From: Acidobacteriota bacterium
GTDB lineage: Bacteria > Acidobacteriota > Holophagae > Holophagales > Holophagaceae
Reading direction: 5' to 3'
Length of the DNA stretch: 64,000 nt
Assembly: GCA_016213735.1 (NCBI GenBank)
Contig: JACQZU010000017.1
Span: 164,174 to 228,173 of the forward strand
A program made the translations under genes and the position numbers. The notes beneath the pieces were generated by a model. The model had not been told where the DNA came from. It did not search any database and saw only the letters and a list, made by a program, of their open reading frames with translations. Of the stretch, positions 26,760 through 35,164 are shown piece after piece (the first letter of the stretch is position 1; the number at the start of each line of letters is the position of its first letter).

Positions 26760-28154
26760 GTGCGCCTGGGCCTGATCCTGCTGTTGGTCGGGGCCGCCGC
26801 GGCGGCCCGGGGTCCCGAGCCCTTCCGCCCGAGGCCCCTTCCCGAACTGGTGGCCGAGGCCCGGAAGGCCACCCCCCCGGCGGCGCCGCCCTCCCCCCGC
26901 GCTCCGGACCTGGTGGACCTGGCGGCTTTCGATCCCGGCCTGCGCCTCGACATCCGCTACGCCACCCACGACAACTTCCTGAAATTCCCGGTGTACGACC
27001 AGGCCCGGGCCTTTCTCCAGCGCCCGGTGGCCGAGGCCCTGGCCCGGGTGAACCGGGGGCTGAGGGAGAAGGGGCTGGCCCTGCGGATCCTGGACGCCTA
27101 CCGGCCCTGGTGGGTCACCAAGGTCTTCTGGGAGGCCACGGACCCCACGGACCGCGCCTACGTGGCGGACCCCGGCAAGGGCTCGGTGCACAACCGCGGC
27201 TGCGCCGTGGACCTGGACCTGGTCCGCCTCGCGGACGGCGCCCCCCTGGAGATGCCCGGGGACTACGACGAAATGTCCCCCCGTTCCCACGCCGACTATG
27301 CCGGGGGAACCGAGACTCAACGGGCCCACCGGGACCTGCTGCGGGCGGCCATGGAGGCGGAGGGTTTCAAGGTGAATCCCGAGGAGTGGTGGCACTTCAA
27401 CCACGCCTCCGCCCGGGAGTACCCCGTGCTCAATGTCCCCTTCGGGGCCATCATGGGGCTTCCGGCCATTCTGCGCGGGACCCGCCAGGTGTTGCTGGTG
27501 AGCACCCCTTCCTGGGACGCCGACCGGGGTGCCCTGAGGCGCTACGAACGCTCCGGGTCCGGGCCCTTCCGGCCCGTGGGCCCCCCCCTGACCGCCTGGG
27601 TGGGGAAGAAGGGCCTGGCCTGGCGCAGCGACGCGGGGGCCCCGCCGCCCCCGGGGCCGGGGGTCCTTAAGCGCGAGGGGGACGGCCGCTCCCCCGCGGG
27701 CATCCTGGCCTTGGGAGATTTTTGGGGCTACGACCTCCGGGCCCCCGAAGGGGTCCGCCTTCCCTACCGCTCCCTCACGGACTGCGACCGCTGCGTGGAC
27801 GATCCCGGGCACCCCGACTACAACCGCCTGGTGCGCCTGCCCAGGCCCGACGCGCCGGTGGCCTGGAAGTCCGCCGAGGTCCTGCGGATGTCCACCGAGC
27901 ACTACCGCCACCTGGTGGTGATCCGCTACAACGACGATCCCCCCACACCCTTCGCCGGGAGCTGCATCTTCCTGCACGTGGCCCCCGGGGAAGGGGGGGG
28001 GACCGCCGGCTGCACGGCCCTGGCGGCCCCGGACCTGCTGGAAATTCTGCGCTGGCTGGACCCGGCGGCAGCCCCGGTGCTGGTGCAGGCGCCCGCACCC
28101 CTTCTCGACAGCCTGCGCGCCGCCTGGGGCCTCCCCGGGGAGTTGCGGCCCTGA
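26760..28154 (+). CDS. D-Ala-D-Ala dipeptidase (VanX/DdpX) fused to an L,D-transpeptidase-type domain
   Basis: 464 residues from a GTG at 26760 that opens directly into a signal peptide (hydrophobic core, Ala5 end); no strong ribosome site is visible. Residues about 50-235 are a VanX-like M15 domain: Arg115 (LDAYRP), zinc ligands His144 and Asp151 (SVHNRGCAVD), catalytic Glu209 and ligand His212 (EEWWHF). Residues about 240-464 resemble the YkuD L,D-transpeptidase family: opening KREGDGRSPAG with LGDFWGY, and His406 with Cys418 in a FLHV...GGGTAGC motif. The first domain would split D-Ala-D-Ala (or D-Ala-D-X); the second would act on L,D-bonds at meso-DAP, as transpeptidase or carboxypeptidase. 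First gene of a rightward cluster with the decarboxylase 28 bp downstream. The two activities in one exported chain are unusual. Confidence 0.87.
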   Translation: MRLGLILLLVGAAAAARGPEPFRPRPLPELVAEARKATPPAAPPSPRAPDLVDLAAFDPGLRLDIRYATHDNFLKFPVYDQARAFLQRPVAEALARVNRGLREKGLALRILDAYRPWWVTKVFWEATDPTDRAYVADPGKGSVHNRGCAVDLDLVRLADGAPLEMPGDYDEMSPRSHADYAGGTETQRAHRDLLRAAMEAEGFKVNPEEWWHFNHASAREYPVLNVPFGAIMGLPAILRGTRQVLLVSTPSWDADRGALRRYERSGSGPFRPVGPPLTAWVGKKGLAWRSDAGAPPPPGPGVLKREGDGRSPAGILALGDFWGYDLRAPEGVRLPYRSLTDCDRCVDDPGHPDYNRLVRLPRPDAPVAWKSAEVLRMSTEHYRHLVVIRYNDDPPTPFAGSCIFLHVAPGEGGGTAGCTALAAPDLLEILRWLDPAAAPVLVQAPAPLLDSLRAAWGLPGELRP

Positions 28155-28182
28155 TTCCTTCGACCCCTCCGCTGGAGACGCC

Positions 28183-29547
28183 ATGATCCGTCCCGCCCTG
28201 TTGTCCGCCCTGCTGGCCGCGGCTCTCCTCCCCGCGGCGCCGCCCACCCTCCACGAGGCCCTGGTGGCGGCCCGCGCCGACCGGGCCGGGGACCCGGGCG
28301 TGGCCGCGGCCTTTCAGCGCCTGGCCCGGGCCCACGGCACCCCGCTTTACATCTACGACCGGGCCCACATCCAGGCCCAGGCCCGGGCCCTCAAGGCCGC
28401 CTTCGGACCCCGTTTCCCCAAGCTGCGGATCCTCTACGCCCTCAAGGCCAACACCAATCCCACGGTGATCGGCCTCCTTCGCGAGGAAGGACTGGGGGCC
28501 GAAGTGGTCTCCGTGGGAGAAATCGAGACCGCCCTGCGGGTGGGGTACAAGGGACCCGAGATCATGTTCACCTCCTCCTCCAAGGGCCCGGGCGAGATCC
28601 GGCGGGCCATCGCCCTCGGCACGGTGCTGAACGTGGACTCCCTGGACGAATTGGGCCAGGTCCAGGCGGAGGCCAAGCGCCAGGGGCGGAAGGCCCGCGT
28701 CTCCTTCCGCATCAACCCCGGCGTGGATCCCCACACCATCCACCAGATCAACACGGGCATCTCCGAATCCAAGTTCGGCCTCCACCTGGAAGGGGGCCTG
28801 GCCTTCAAGGCCTACGAGCGCGCCGCCGCCATGCCCGAGATCGCCCTGGAGGGGGCGCACTGCCACATCGGTTCCCAGATCACCGAGGCGGAGGGCTACA
28901 TCCTCACGGCGAAGAAGATGCTGGGGCTGGTGAAGGAGCTGAAGGAGAGGCTGAACCTCAAGCTGGCCTTCCTGGACCTGGGAGGGGGCATCGGCATCCC
29001 CTACCGGGACGGGCAGCAGGTCATGTCCCCCGAGGACCTGGCCACCGCCCTCCAGCCCGTGTGGAAGGAGGGCGTGGCGGCCGCGGGCTACGAACCCACC
29101 CTCTGGCTGGAGCCCGGGCGCTTCTTCGTGGGCGGGGCGGGCACCCTGCTGGTGCGGGTGAACACGGTGAAGCAGACCCCCCTCAAGACCTTCGTGAACG
29201 TGGACGCCGGCTTCAACACCCTCATGCGCCCGGCCATGTACCAGGCCTACCACCGCGTCCGCGTGGTGGGGAAGACCCAGGACCCCACCCTCGTGGACAT
29301 CGCCGGGGACGTCTGCGAGACCGGGGACATCCTGGCGGAGGCCCGCACCCTTCCCCGTCCCGTCGCCGGGGACCTGGTGGCCATCCTGGACGCGGGGGCC
29401 TACGGCTTCTCCATGGCCAGCGAGTACAACGCCCGGCCGCTCCCCGCGGAGGTGATGGTGGACGGCGACCGGGCCACCGTGCTGCGGCGGCGGGGCAGCC
29501 ACGGCGACCTCTTCCGGAACACCGGGGCGAAGGCGGGCGGAAAATGA
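28183..29547 (+). CDS. Diaminopimelate decarboxylase (LysA-like) with a signal peptide
   Basis: 454 residues, fold type III PLP enzyme. The PLP lysine is Lys88 in YALKAN. Other family motifs are present: CHIGSQ, DLGGGIGIPY, EPGRFFVG, the CETGD substrate-binding Cys/Glu, and a final Tyr-rich GAYGFSMASEYN. These point to meso-DAP decarboxylation to L-lysine. Unusual: the first 20 residues (MIRPALLSALLAAALLPAAP) are a typical Sec signal peptide, absent from biosynthetic LysA, so the enzyme is predicted in the periplasm. It overlaps the following amidase gene by ATGA. Exported PLP enzymes are known (the broad-spectrum racemase BsrV), so export is plausible. In this setting the substrate would be DAP freed from murein peptides rather than biosynthetic DAP. 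Other amino-acid decarboxylases of the family are a lesser alternative. Confidence 0.9.
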   Translation: MIRPALLSALLAAALLPAAPPTLHEALVAARADRAGDPGVAAAFQRLARAHGTPLYIYDRAHIQAQARALKAAFGPRFPKLRILYALKANTNPTVIGLLREEGLGAEVVSVGEIETALRVGYKGPEIMFTSSSKGPGEIRRAIALGTVLNVDSLDELGQVQAEAKRQGRKARVSFRINPGVDPHTIHQINTGISESKFGLHLEGGLAFKAYERAAAMPEIALEGAHCHIGSQITEAEGYILTAKKMLGLVKELKERLNLKLAFLDLGGGIGIPYRDGQQVMSPEDLATALQPVWKEGVAAAGYEPTLWLEPGRFFVGGAGTLLVRVNTVKQTPLKTFVNVDAGFNTLMRPAMYQAYHRVRVVGKTQDPTLVDIAGDVCETGDILAEARTLPRPVAGDLVAILDAGAYGFSMASEYNARPLPAEVMVDGDRATVLRRRGSHGDLFRNTGAKAGGK

Positions 29548-30308
29548 CGGGGCGCCTTCCCCTCCTGGCCGGGGCGCTGCTCCTTCTGGCGGCCTGCGGC
29601 CCCCGGCGAAACCCCCTGGCGGAATGGCTTCCCTCGAAGAACTACGATCCCCGCCGGCCGCAGATCATCGTGCTCCACCACACCGCGGAGAAGTCCTTCG
29701 AACGCTCCCTGGAACTGTTGCAGACCCGCAACGACGGGGGCCCCGTCAGCGCCCACTACCTCATCGGCACCGACGGCCGCACCGCCCAGCTCGTCTCGGA
29801 GGATTTCCAGGCCTGGCACGCGGGGAGCGGGGCCTGGGGGCCCTTCCGGGACCTCAACGCCATTTCCATCGGCATCGAACTGGACAACGTCGGGACGGAA
29901 CCCTTTCCCGAGGTCCAGATCCAGGCCCTGCTGGCGCTGCTGAAGGACATCACCGCCCGCCAGTACCGCATCCCGCCCCACCTCGTCCTGGGCCACGCCG
30001 ACGTGGACCCCATCCGCAAGGTGGACCCCAACCCCCACTTCCCCTGGAAGCGGCTGGCCGCCGAAGGCTTCGGGCTCTGGCCCGACGAAACCCTGGAGGA
30101 CCCCCCTCCGGGCTTCGATCCCTGGCTGGCCTTGCGCCGCATCGGCTACCCGCTCTGGGACCAGGCCGCCACCCTGCGGGCCTTCCACATCCACTACCGG
30201 GCCACCGAGAAGGGCGACCTGGACGACCAGGACCGCCGGATCCTGTTCAACCTCGAGAAGAAGGTCCAGCAGTACCATCCGCCCCGAAGCCCCCAGCGGA
30301 AGAAGTAG
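29544..30308 (+). CDS. N-acetylmuramoyl-L-alanine amidase (Amidase_2), lipoprotein
   Basis: 254 residues starting at an ATG that overlaps the decarboxylase stop (ATGA). The lipobox is LAAC (Cys18). The amidase domain spans about residues 38-185: IIVLHHTAEKS with the first zinc His, SAHYLIGTDG, AWHAGSG, SIGIELDN, and GHADVDPIRKVDPN carrying the late zinc His and the catalytic Lys/Asp pair. The enzyme cleaves the bond between MurNAc and L-Ala, freeing the stem peptide from the glycan at the membrane surface. Residues 195-254 form a helical tail. Its place in the cluster supplies free peptides for the exported epimerase, dipeptidase and decarboxylase. Confidence 0.92.
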   Translation: MTGRLPLLAGALLLLAACGPRRNPLAEWLPSKNYDPRRPQIIVLHHTAEKSFERSLELLQTRNDGGPVSAHYLIGTDGRTAQLVSEDFQAWHAGSGAWGPFRDLNAISIGIELDNVGTEPFPEVQIQALLALLKDITARQYRIPPHLVLGHADVDPIRKVDPNPHFPWKRLAAEGFGLWPDETLEDPPPGFDPWLALRRIGYPLWDQAATLRAFHIHYRATEKGDLDDQDRRILFNLEKKVQQYHPPRSPQRKK

Positions 30309-30328
30309 GCCGCCCGCCCCGAGACGCC

Positions 30329-31822
30329 ATGGGCCTCCGACCCCTCGACCTCGCCATCGTGGCGGTGTACCTCCTCGGGGTCACCCTGGCGGGAATCCTC
30401 CTGAGCGGCCGCCAGGGCACCAGCCGCGACTACTTCCTGGGAGGGAAGGGGCTGTCCTGGTGGTCCGTGGGTTTCTCGATCGTGGCCAGCGAGACCAGCA
30501 CCCTGACCTTCATCAGCATTCCGGGACTGGCCTACAAGGGGAACCTGCACTTCCTGCAGCTGGCGGCCGGCTATTTCCTCGGCCGCCTCATCGTGAGCCT
30601 CGTGTTCCTCCCCGCCTACTTCCGGGGAGACCTGGAGACGGCCTACGACTTCCTGGGCAGGCGTTTCGGGCTGCCCCTCCGGCGGCTCACCTCCGCGATC
30701 TTCATCCTCACCCGGGTGCTGGCCTCCGGTGTCAGGCTCTTCGCCACGGCCATTCCCGTGCACCTCATCACCGGCCTCTCCTACCCCGCCAGCATTCTGC
30801 TCATCGGCGCCTTCACCCTTCTCTACACCTACCTGGGCGGCCTGAAGGCCGTGGTGGCCATGGACGTGGTGCAGCTCTTCATCTACCTGGCCGGGGCGGG
30901 GGCCTCCATGGCCCTCATCCTGCACCAGCTCCCCGGTGGCTGGGGGGACGTGGCGGCCTTCGCGAGGGCCGGGGGCCAGGACAAGTTCGCCCTCGTCCAC
31001 ATGCCTTCCGCCACGACCGTCATGGGATTCCTGGCGGCGCCCTACACGCTCCTGGGCGGCCTGATCGGGGGGACCTTCCTGACCATGGCCTCCCACGGAA
31101 CGGACCAGATGCTCGTGCAGCGCCTCCTGGGCTGCCGCAGCCTCCGGGACAGCCAGAAGGCCCTGATCCTGGATGCCGGGGTCATCGTCCTCCAGTTCGC
31201 CTTCTTCCTGCTCCTGGGGCTCTGCCTCTTCGCCTACCACGGCGGCGCCTCCCTGGCCCAGCTCGGTCTGTCGAGCTCGGACGAGGTCTTCCCCAGGTTC
31301 ATCGTCGAGCGGCTGCCCACGGGCCTCGCCGGCCTGGTGATCGCGGGCGTGCTGGCCTCGGCCATGGGAACGCTTTCGTCGTCCATCAGCTCCCTGGCCT
31401 CCTCGACCTACCTGGACCTTTTCGGCACATCGGCCCTGGGGAAGGGTCTTTCGGAAGCGGCGGGGATGCGATGGTCCCGCTTCTTCACGCTGTTCTGGGG
31501 CACCGTCCTCGTCGGGGGGGCCCTGCTCTTCACGGACACGAAGAACCCCGTGGTGGAGCTGGGCCTGAAGATCGCCTCCTTCACCTATGGCGGCCTGTTG
31601 GGGACCTTTTTCCTGGGACTTTTCTTCCCCCTCGCCCGCCCGGCGGACGCGATGGCCGGACTTCTCGCGGGGCTTGCCGCCATGGGGAGCGTGCTGGCCT
31701 GGACCCCCATCGATTTCACCTGGCACACCCTCATCGGGTGCCTGGCGACGGTCCTGACGGGCCTCCTGGCTGGTCTGGTCCGGGGCGGGCAATCTTCACC
31801 CGGGGCCGGGAAAGAGGCCTGA
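30329..31822 (+). CDS. Sodium:solute symporter (SSS family)
   Basis: 497 residues, starting at the ATG at 30329, 20 bp after the amidase. About 13 hydrophobic segments are visible. Family features: FLGGKGLSWW near residue 35, SETSTLTFISIPG with the Na-binding Ser/Thr region in TM1-2, and the HGTDQMLVQRLL loop (typical of the SSS core) near the middle. Imports a small solute with sodium. The substrate is not predictable from sequence; its position suggests an amino acid, amino sugar or short peptide produced by the preceding enzymes. The gene is the last of the tight rightward run; a 219 bp gap with an AT-rich patch (31868-31915) separates it from the TonB receptor gene. Confidence 0.9.
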   Translation: MGLRPLDLAIVAVYLLGVTLAGILLSGRQGTSRDYFLGGKGLSWWSVGFSIVASETSTLTFISIPGLAYKGNLHFLQLAAGYFLGRLIVSLVFLPAYFRGDLETAYDFLGRRFGLPLRRLTSAIFILTRVLASGVRLFATAIPVHLITGLSYPASILLIGAFTLLYTYLGGLKAVVAMDVVQLFIYLAGAGASMALILHQLPGGWGDVAAFARAGGQDKFALVHMPSATTVMGFLAAPYTLLGGLIGGTFLTMASHGTDQMLVQRLLGCRSLRDSQKALILDAGVIVLQFAFFLLLGLCLFAYHGGASLAQLGLSSSDEVFPRFIVERLPTGLAGLVIAGVLASAMGTLSSSISSLASSTYLDLFGTSALGKGLSEAAGMRWSRFFTLFWGTVLVGGALLFTDTKNPVVELGLKIASFTYGGLLGTFFLGLFFPLARPADAMAGLLAGLAAMGSVLAWTPIDFTWHTLIGCLATVLTGLLAGLVRGGQSSPGAGKEA

Positions 31823-32041
31823 GCCGGAATCACGGCTCTTGGGTCGTGAAGGCCGGGGCCCGGCCCTGATTGCGCGAATTTCTTCAATGTTCAACCATTC
31901 GATCAAAAAAAACGAACGCTCCCGGCCGAATTGGGGAAGTCCCCCCGCTCGCTTCGCAGTAGAGTGCTTCACAGCCAACCCCCTGGCCGCGGGGGCAGCC
32001 CCCGCGAATCCCTTTCCCATCCCCCCAACGAGGAGTTCGGA

Positions 32042-35032
32042 ATGAACATCAGGAACTTGGGCAGCGTCGCGATGGTGCTGGTCGCCCTCCCCGCGATGGC
32101 CCAGCAGACCGGCGGACTTTCAGGCAAGGTCACGGCCAAGGACGGCAAGCCCCTGGCGGGCGTCCAGGTGGAGGCCACCTCCAGCGTGATGCCCCAGCCC
32201 CGTCGGGTGGTCACCGGCGAGAACGGCGAATACCGCATGCCCTTCCTCCCCCCGGGCCCCTACGTGCTGACCTTCACCAAGAGCGGCATGATGCCCGCCA
32301 AGCGCGGCACGGACGTGCTCCTGCAGCAGACCAACACCATCAACGTCACCCTGACCGAAGCCCAGGTGGCCGGCGCGGAGGTGGCGGTGGTGGCCACCAC
32401 CACCCTGGTGGACCCCACTTCCTCCGAACTTAAGGCCTCCCTCGGCTCCGAATTGATCGCAAGCCTGCCCGTGGGCCAGGACTACCGCGACCTGATCAAG
32501 CTCATGCCGGGAATCATGTATACCCAGGACACCGTGCGCGGCCCCAGCGCCGGGGGCAGCGGCCAGGACAACGTTCACCAGTTCGACGGGGTAAACGTGA
32601 ACCTGCCCATGTACGGAACCCTGTCGTCCCAGCCCGCTGGCCACGACCTGGACCAGATCACCATCAACAAGGGGGGTGCCGACGCAACAGGATTCAATCG
32701 GTCAGCGGGGTACAGCATCAATTCCATCAGCAAGTCGGGAACCAACTTCTGGACGGGCGAACTCTCCTTCCAGATCCTCCCCAACAACCTGGTGGCCAAG
32801 CGCAAGACGATGTCCTTCACCCCGGCCTATTACGAGCAGGAAAAGACCTACACCATCGCCAACGTAGGTGGACCGATCCTGAAGGACCAGTTGTATTTCT
32901 TCCTTTCCGTCTATCGGCCGACCGTGAAAATGGAGAACAGTTCCAATAACTACGGCCCCACCCCCAACTTCGATGAAACCCGCACGGAACTCTTCGGCAA
33001 GCTGACCTGGTCCCCCATCTCGAGCCTGCTTGTCCATGCCAGCATGCGGGACTCCAACGACACCGTGGAGCACAGCGGATACCAGGGCTCCGGCGCCGGC
33101 CCAACGACCGGGCAGGGGGGAAAAACCACCTGGCGAATTCCCACCCTCGAGGCAACCTGGAACCTCACCCCCAACAGCTTCCTCAATTTCAAGGCCACCA
33201 ACTTCATCTTCAAGTCCGCCGATCACCCGGACTACCGTTCCTCGGTGAATCCGGCTTTCGACGTCACCCCCTTGGACGTGAACAACCTGAACACCCAGGG
33301 GCAGTTCTCGGTGCCGAGGCTCCAAACCCCGCCCCCGGGCGGTTCGCTGACCCAGGCGCAGATTGACTTCAACAGCTTCGCAACTCCGATCATCGCCAAA
33401 TACGGGTATGCGCCCGAAGGGGGCGGGATCGTGGGGGGATACTTCCAGATCAACAACCAGAATTTCTTCCGGCGGAACTACGAACTGGCCTTCGACACGG
33501 TCTTCGGGGACACCGTGACCCATAATTTCCACGCCGGGGTCCAGTGGTTCAAGGAGATGGAGGACCTGTACCGCATTTCGAACGGATGGGGTTCCATCAC
33601 CGTACCCTTCAACACCAAGATTCCCTCCGGCCTGCCCAATGCAGGGACCCTCGTGTACTTCATGGCCGCGGTCAACCAGCAGGGCATCTCTGGGGTTCCG
33701 ATCATCCACTCCGAGTACGTCGCCCTCAATTTTGAAGTCAACGACAAGATCAAATGGCGGGACTTCACCTTCAACGTGGGCTTCGTCGTCAGCAACGACA
33801 AGATGTACGGCTCAGGTCTTGCCGAAGCGCCTGGGGGAGGCTACTCGGCCGCCCGGGGGAACAAGTACCTGGAGCACGAGGTCAAATTCTCGGACACCCT
33901 CCAGCCCCGGGTGGGGGTGGTTTGGAACTACAGCAAATCGGACACGGTCTATGCCAATTTCGCCCGGTTCGTCCCCGCCGTCTCCTCCCTCCCCCGCGCC
34001 TCCTCCTGGGATCGGAACCTGGCTGCCACGGTCAACGTCTACTTCGACCAGACGGGGCGGCAGATGGCCCACCAGGTGGACCAGTCCTCCACCGGAAAGC
34101 TCTACCAGGACGGGATGAAGCCTCGGCACACGGACGAGTTCCTCGTCGGGACCGCCAAGGATTTCGGACGAGGATTGAGCGGGCGGCTCTACGGCCGGTA
34201 CCGGAAGAGCGTGGATTTCTGGGAAGACACCAACAATGGCGCCCGGGTCATGTTCACCAACTACGGGACCCCCTACGGGCCCCAGGACTACTACATCCCC
34301 GACCTCGACAAGCGCCTGAACCAGATTTTCGGGCCCACCGCCTATGCCAACATCGCCGCGACCAAGGGCGTCTTCGTCATCGCCCAGTTGGACAATTCGT
34401 TCACGAAGTACTACGAGGTGACCTGCGAGGCGGAGTGGAAGAGGGAGAACGCCTACTTCAACGCCTCCTATTCCTGGAGCCACTACTACGGCAATTTCGA
34501 CCAGGACAATTCGACCACCACCACCGCCAACGACTCCAACATTTTTGTGGGGTCTTCCAACATCGCCGACGACTTCGGCCGCCAGCTCTGGAACAACAAG
34601 TACGGCAACCTTTCCGGGGACCGGCGCCACAAATTGAAATTGTTTGGCACCTACAATCTGCCCTGGTGGTCCGGGCGCGTCGGCGCCTACTTCATCTACC
34701 AATCGGGCCAGCCCTGGCAATTCTCCGATTACAAGGTGTACCCCCTGGACAAACAGGCGCAGAACAGCTCAAGCACCAGCGACACCAACCGCTACTCCGA
34801 ACCCGCCGGATCGCGCACAACCGACGCCCACTACCAGCTGGATTTCAACTACACCCACAGCTTCCTGAAGTCCAAGAAGTACCGGCTGGAGGCCATGGCA
34901 GACGTCTACAACGTGTTCAACAAACGAACCGGTTACAACATTCAGTCGAACGTGAACTCGAATTACGCTGGCTTGGTCCAGTCGTTCTACAACCCCCGGC
35001 GCCTCCAGCTCGGCGTACGTTTCCTGTTCTAG
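32042..35032 (+). CDS. TonB-dependent outer-membrane receptor (Oar-like, carboxypeptidase-regulatory-like N-domain)
   Basis: 996 residues from the ATG at 32042, with GAGGAG a few bases upstream; an earlier frame opening is unsupported. Signal peptide about 1-20. Residues 22-100 form a carboxypeptidase-regulatory-like beta domain (GGLSGKVTAKDGKPLAGV... GEYRMPFLPPGPY). A plug domain follows (residues about 140-240), then a long Asn/Tyr-rich beta barrel ending in an aromatic C terminus (LGVRFLF) for outer-membrane assembly. The type is the one expanded in Acidobacteriota, which works without a SusD partner. Substrate unknown; lying between the amidase/symporter and hydrolase genes it is a candidate for muropeptide or murein-fragment uptake. 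A rho-independent terminator follows at 35053. Confidence 0.93.
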   Translation: MNIRNLGSVAMVLVALPAMAQQTGGLSGKVTAKDGKPLAGVQVEATSSVMPQPRRVVTGENGEYRMPFLPPGPYVLTFTKSGMMPAKRGTDVLLQQTNTINVTLTEAQVAGAEVAVVATTTLVDPTSSELKASLGSELIASLPVGQDYRDLIKLMPGIMYTQDTVRGPSAGGSGQDNVHQFDGVNVNLPMYGTLSSQPAGHDLDQITINKGGADATGFNRSAGYSINSISKSGTNFWTGELSFQILPNNLVAKRKTMSFTPAYYEQEKTYTIANVGGPILKDQLYFFLSVYRPTVKMENSSNNYGPTPNFDETRTELFGKLTWSPISSLLVHASMRDSNDTVEHSGYQGSGAGPTTGQGGKTTWRIPTLEATWNLTPNSFLNFKATNFIFKSADHPDYRSSVNPAFDVTPLDVNNLNTQGQFSVPRLQTPPPGGSLTQAQIDFNSFATPIIAKYGYAPEGGGIVGGYFQINNQNFFRRNYELAFDTVFGDTVTHNFHAGVQWFKEMEDLYRISNGWGSITVPFNTKIPSGLPNAGTLVYFMAAVNQQGISGVPIIHSEYVALNFEVNDKIKWRDFTFNVGFVVSNDKMYGSGLAEAPGGGYSAARGNKYLEHEVKFSDTLQPRVGVVWNYSKSDTVYANFARFVPAVSSLPRASSWDRNLAATVNVYFDQTGRQMAHQVDQSSTGKLYQDGMKPRHTDEFLVGTAKDFGRGLSGRLYGRYRKSVDFWEDTNNGARVMFTNYGTPYGPQDYYIPDLDKRLNQIFGPTAYANIAATKGVFVIAQLDNSFTKYYEVTCEAEWKRENAYFNASYSWSHYYGNFDQDNSTTTTANDSNIFVGSSNIADDFGRQLWNNKYGNLSGDRRHKLKLFGTYNLPWWSGRVGAYFIYQSGQPWQFSDYKVYPLDKQAQNSSSTSDTNRYSEPAGSRTTDAHYQLDFNYTHSFLKSKKYRLEAMADVYNVFNKRTGYNIQSNVNSNYAGLVQSFYNPRRLQLGVRFLF

Positions 35033-35052
35033 GGTGCCCATTCTTCGTCCCG

Positions 35053-35081
35053 AAAAGGAGCGGCGATGCCGCTCCTTTTTT
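35053..35081 (+). terminator. Rho-independent terminator after the TonB receptor gene
   Basis: GGAGCGGC (35057-35064) pairs perfectly with 35068-35075 across a 3-base loop. Four A (35053-35056) pair with four of the six T that follow (35076-35081). Stem, tight loop and T-tract are all present, 20 bp after the stop codon. Confidence 0.92.
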
Positions 35082-35164
35082 CGTGATATCCATGCCCCGA
35101 CGGGGGCTGACACACTGGTCTCCCCCTGCCGGTCACGGCATCGAACCCCCCGCTGGAGCGGCCC

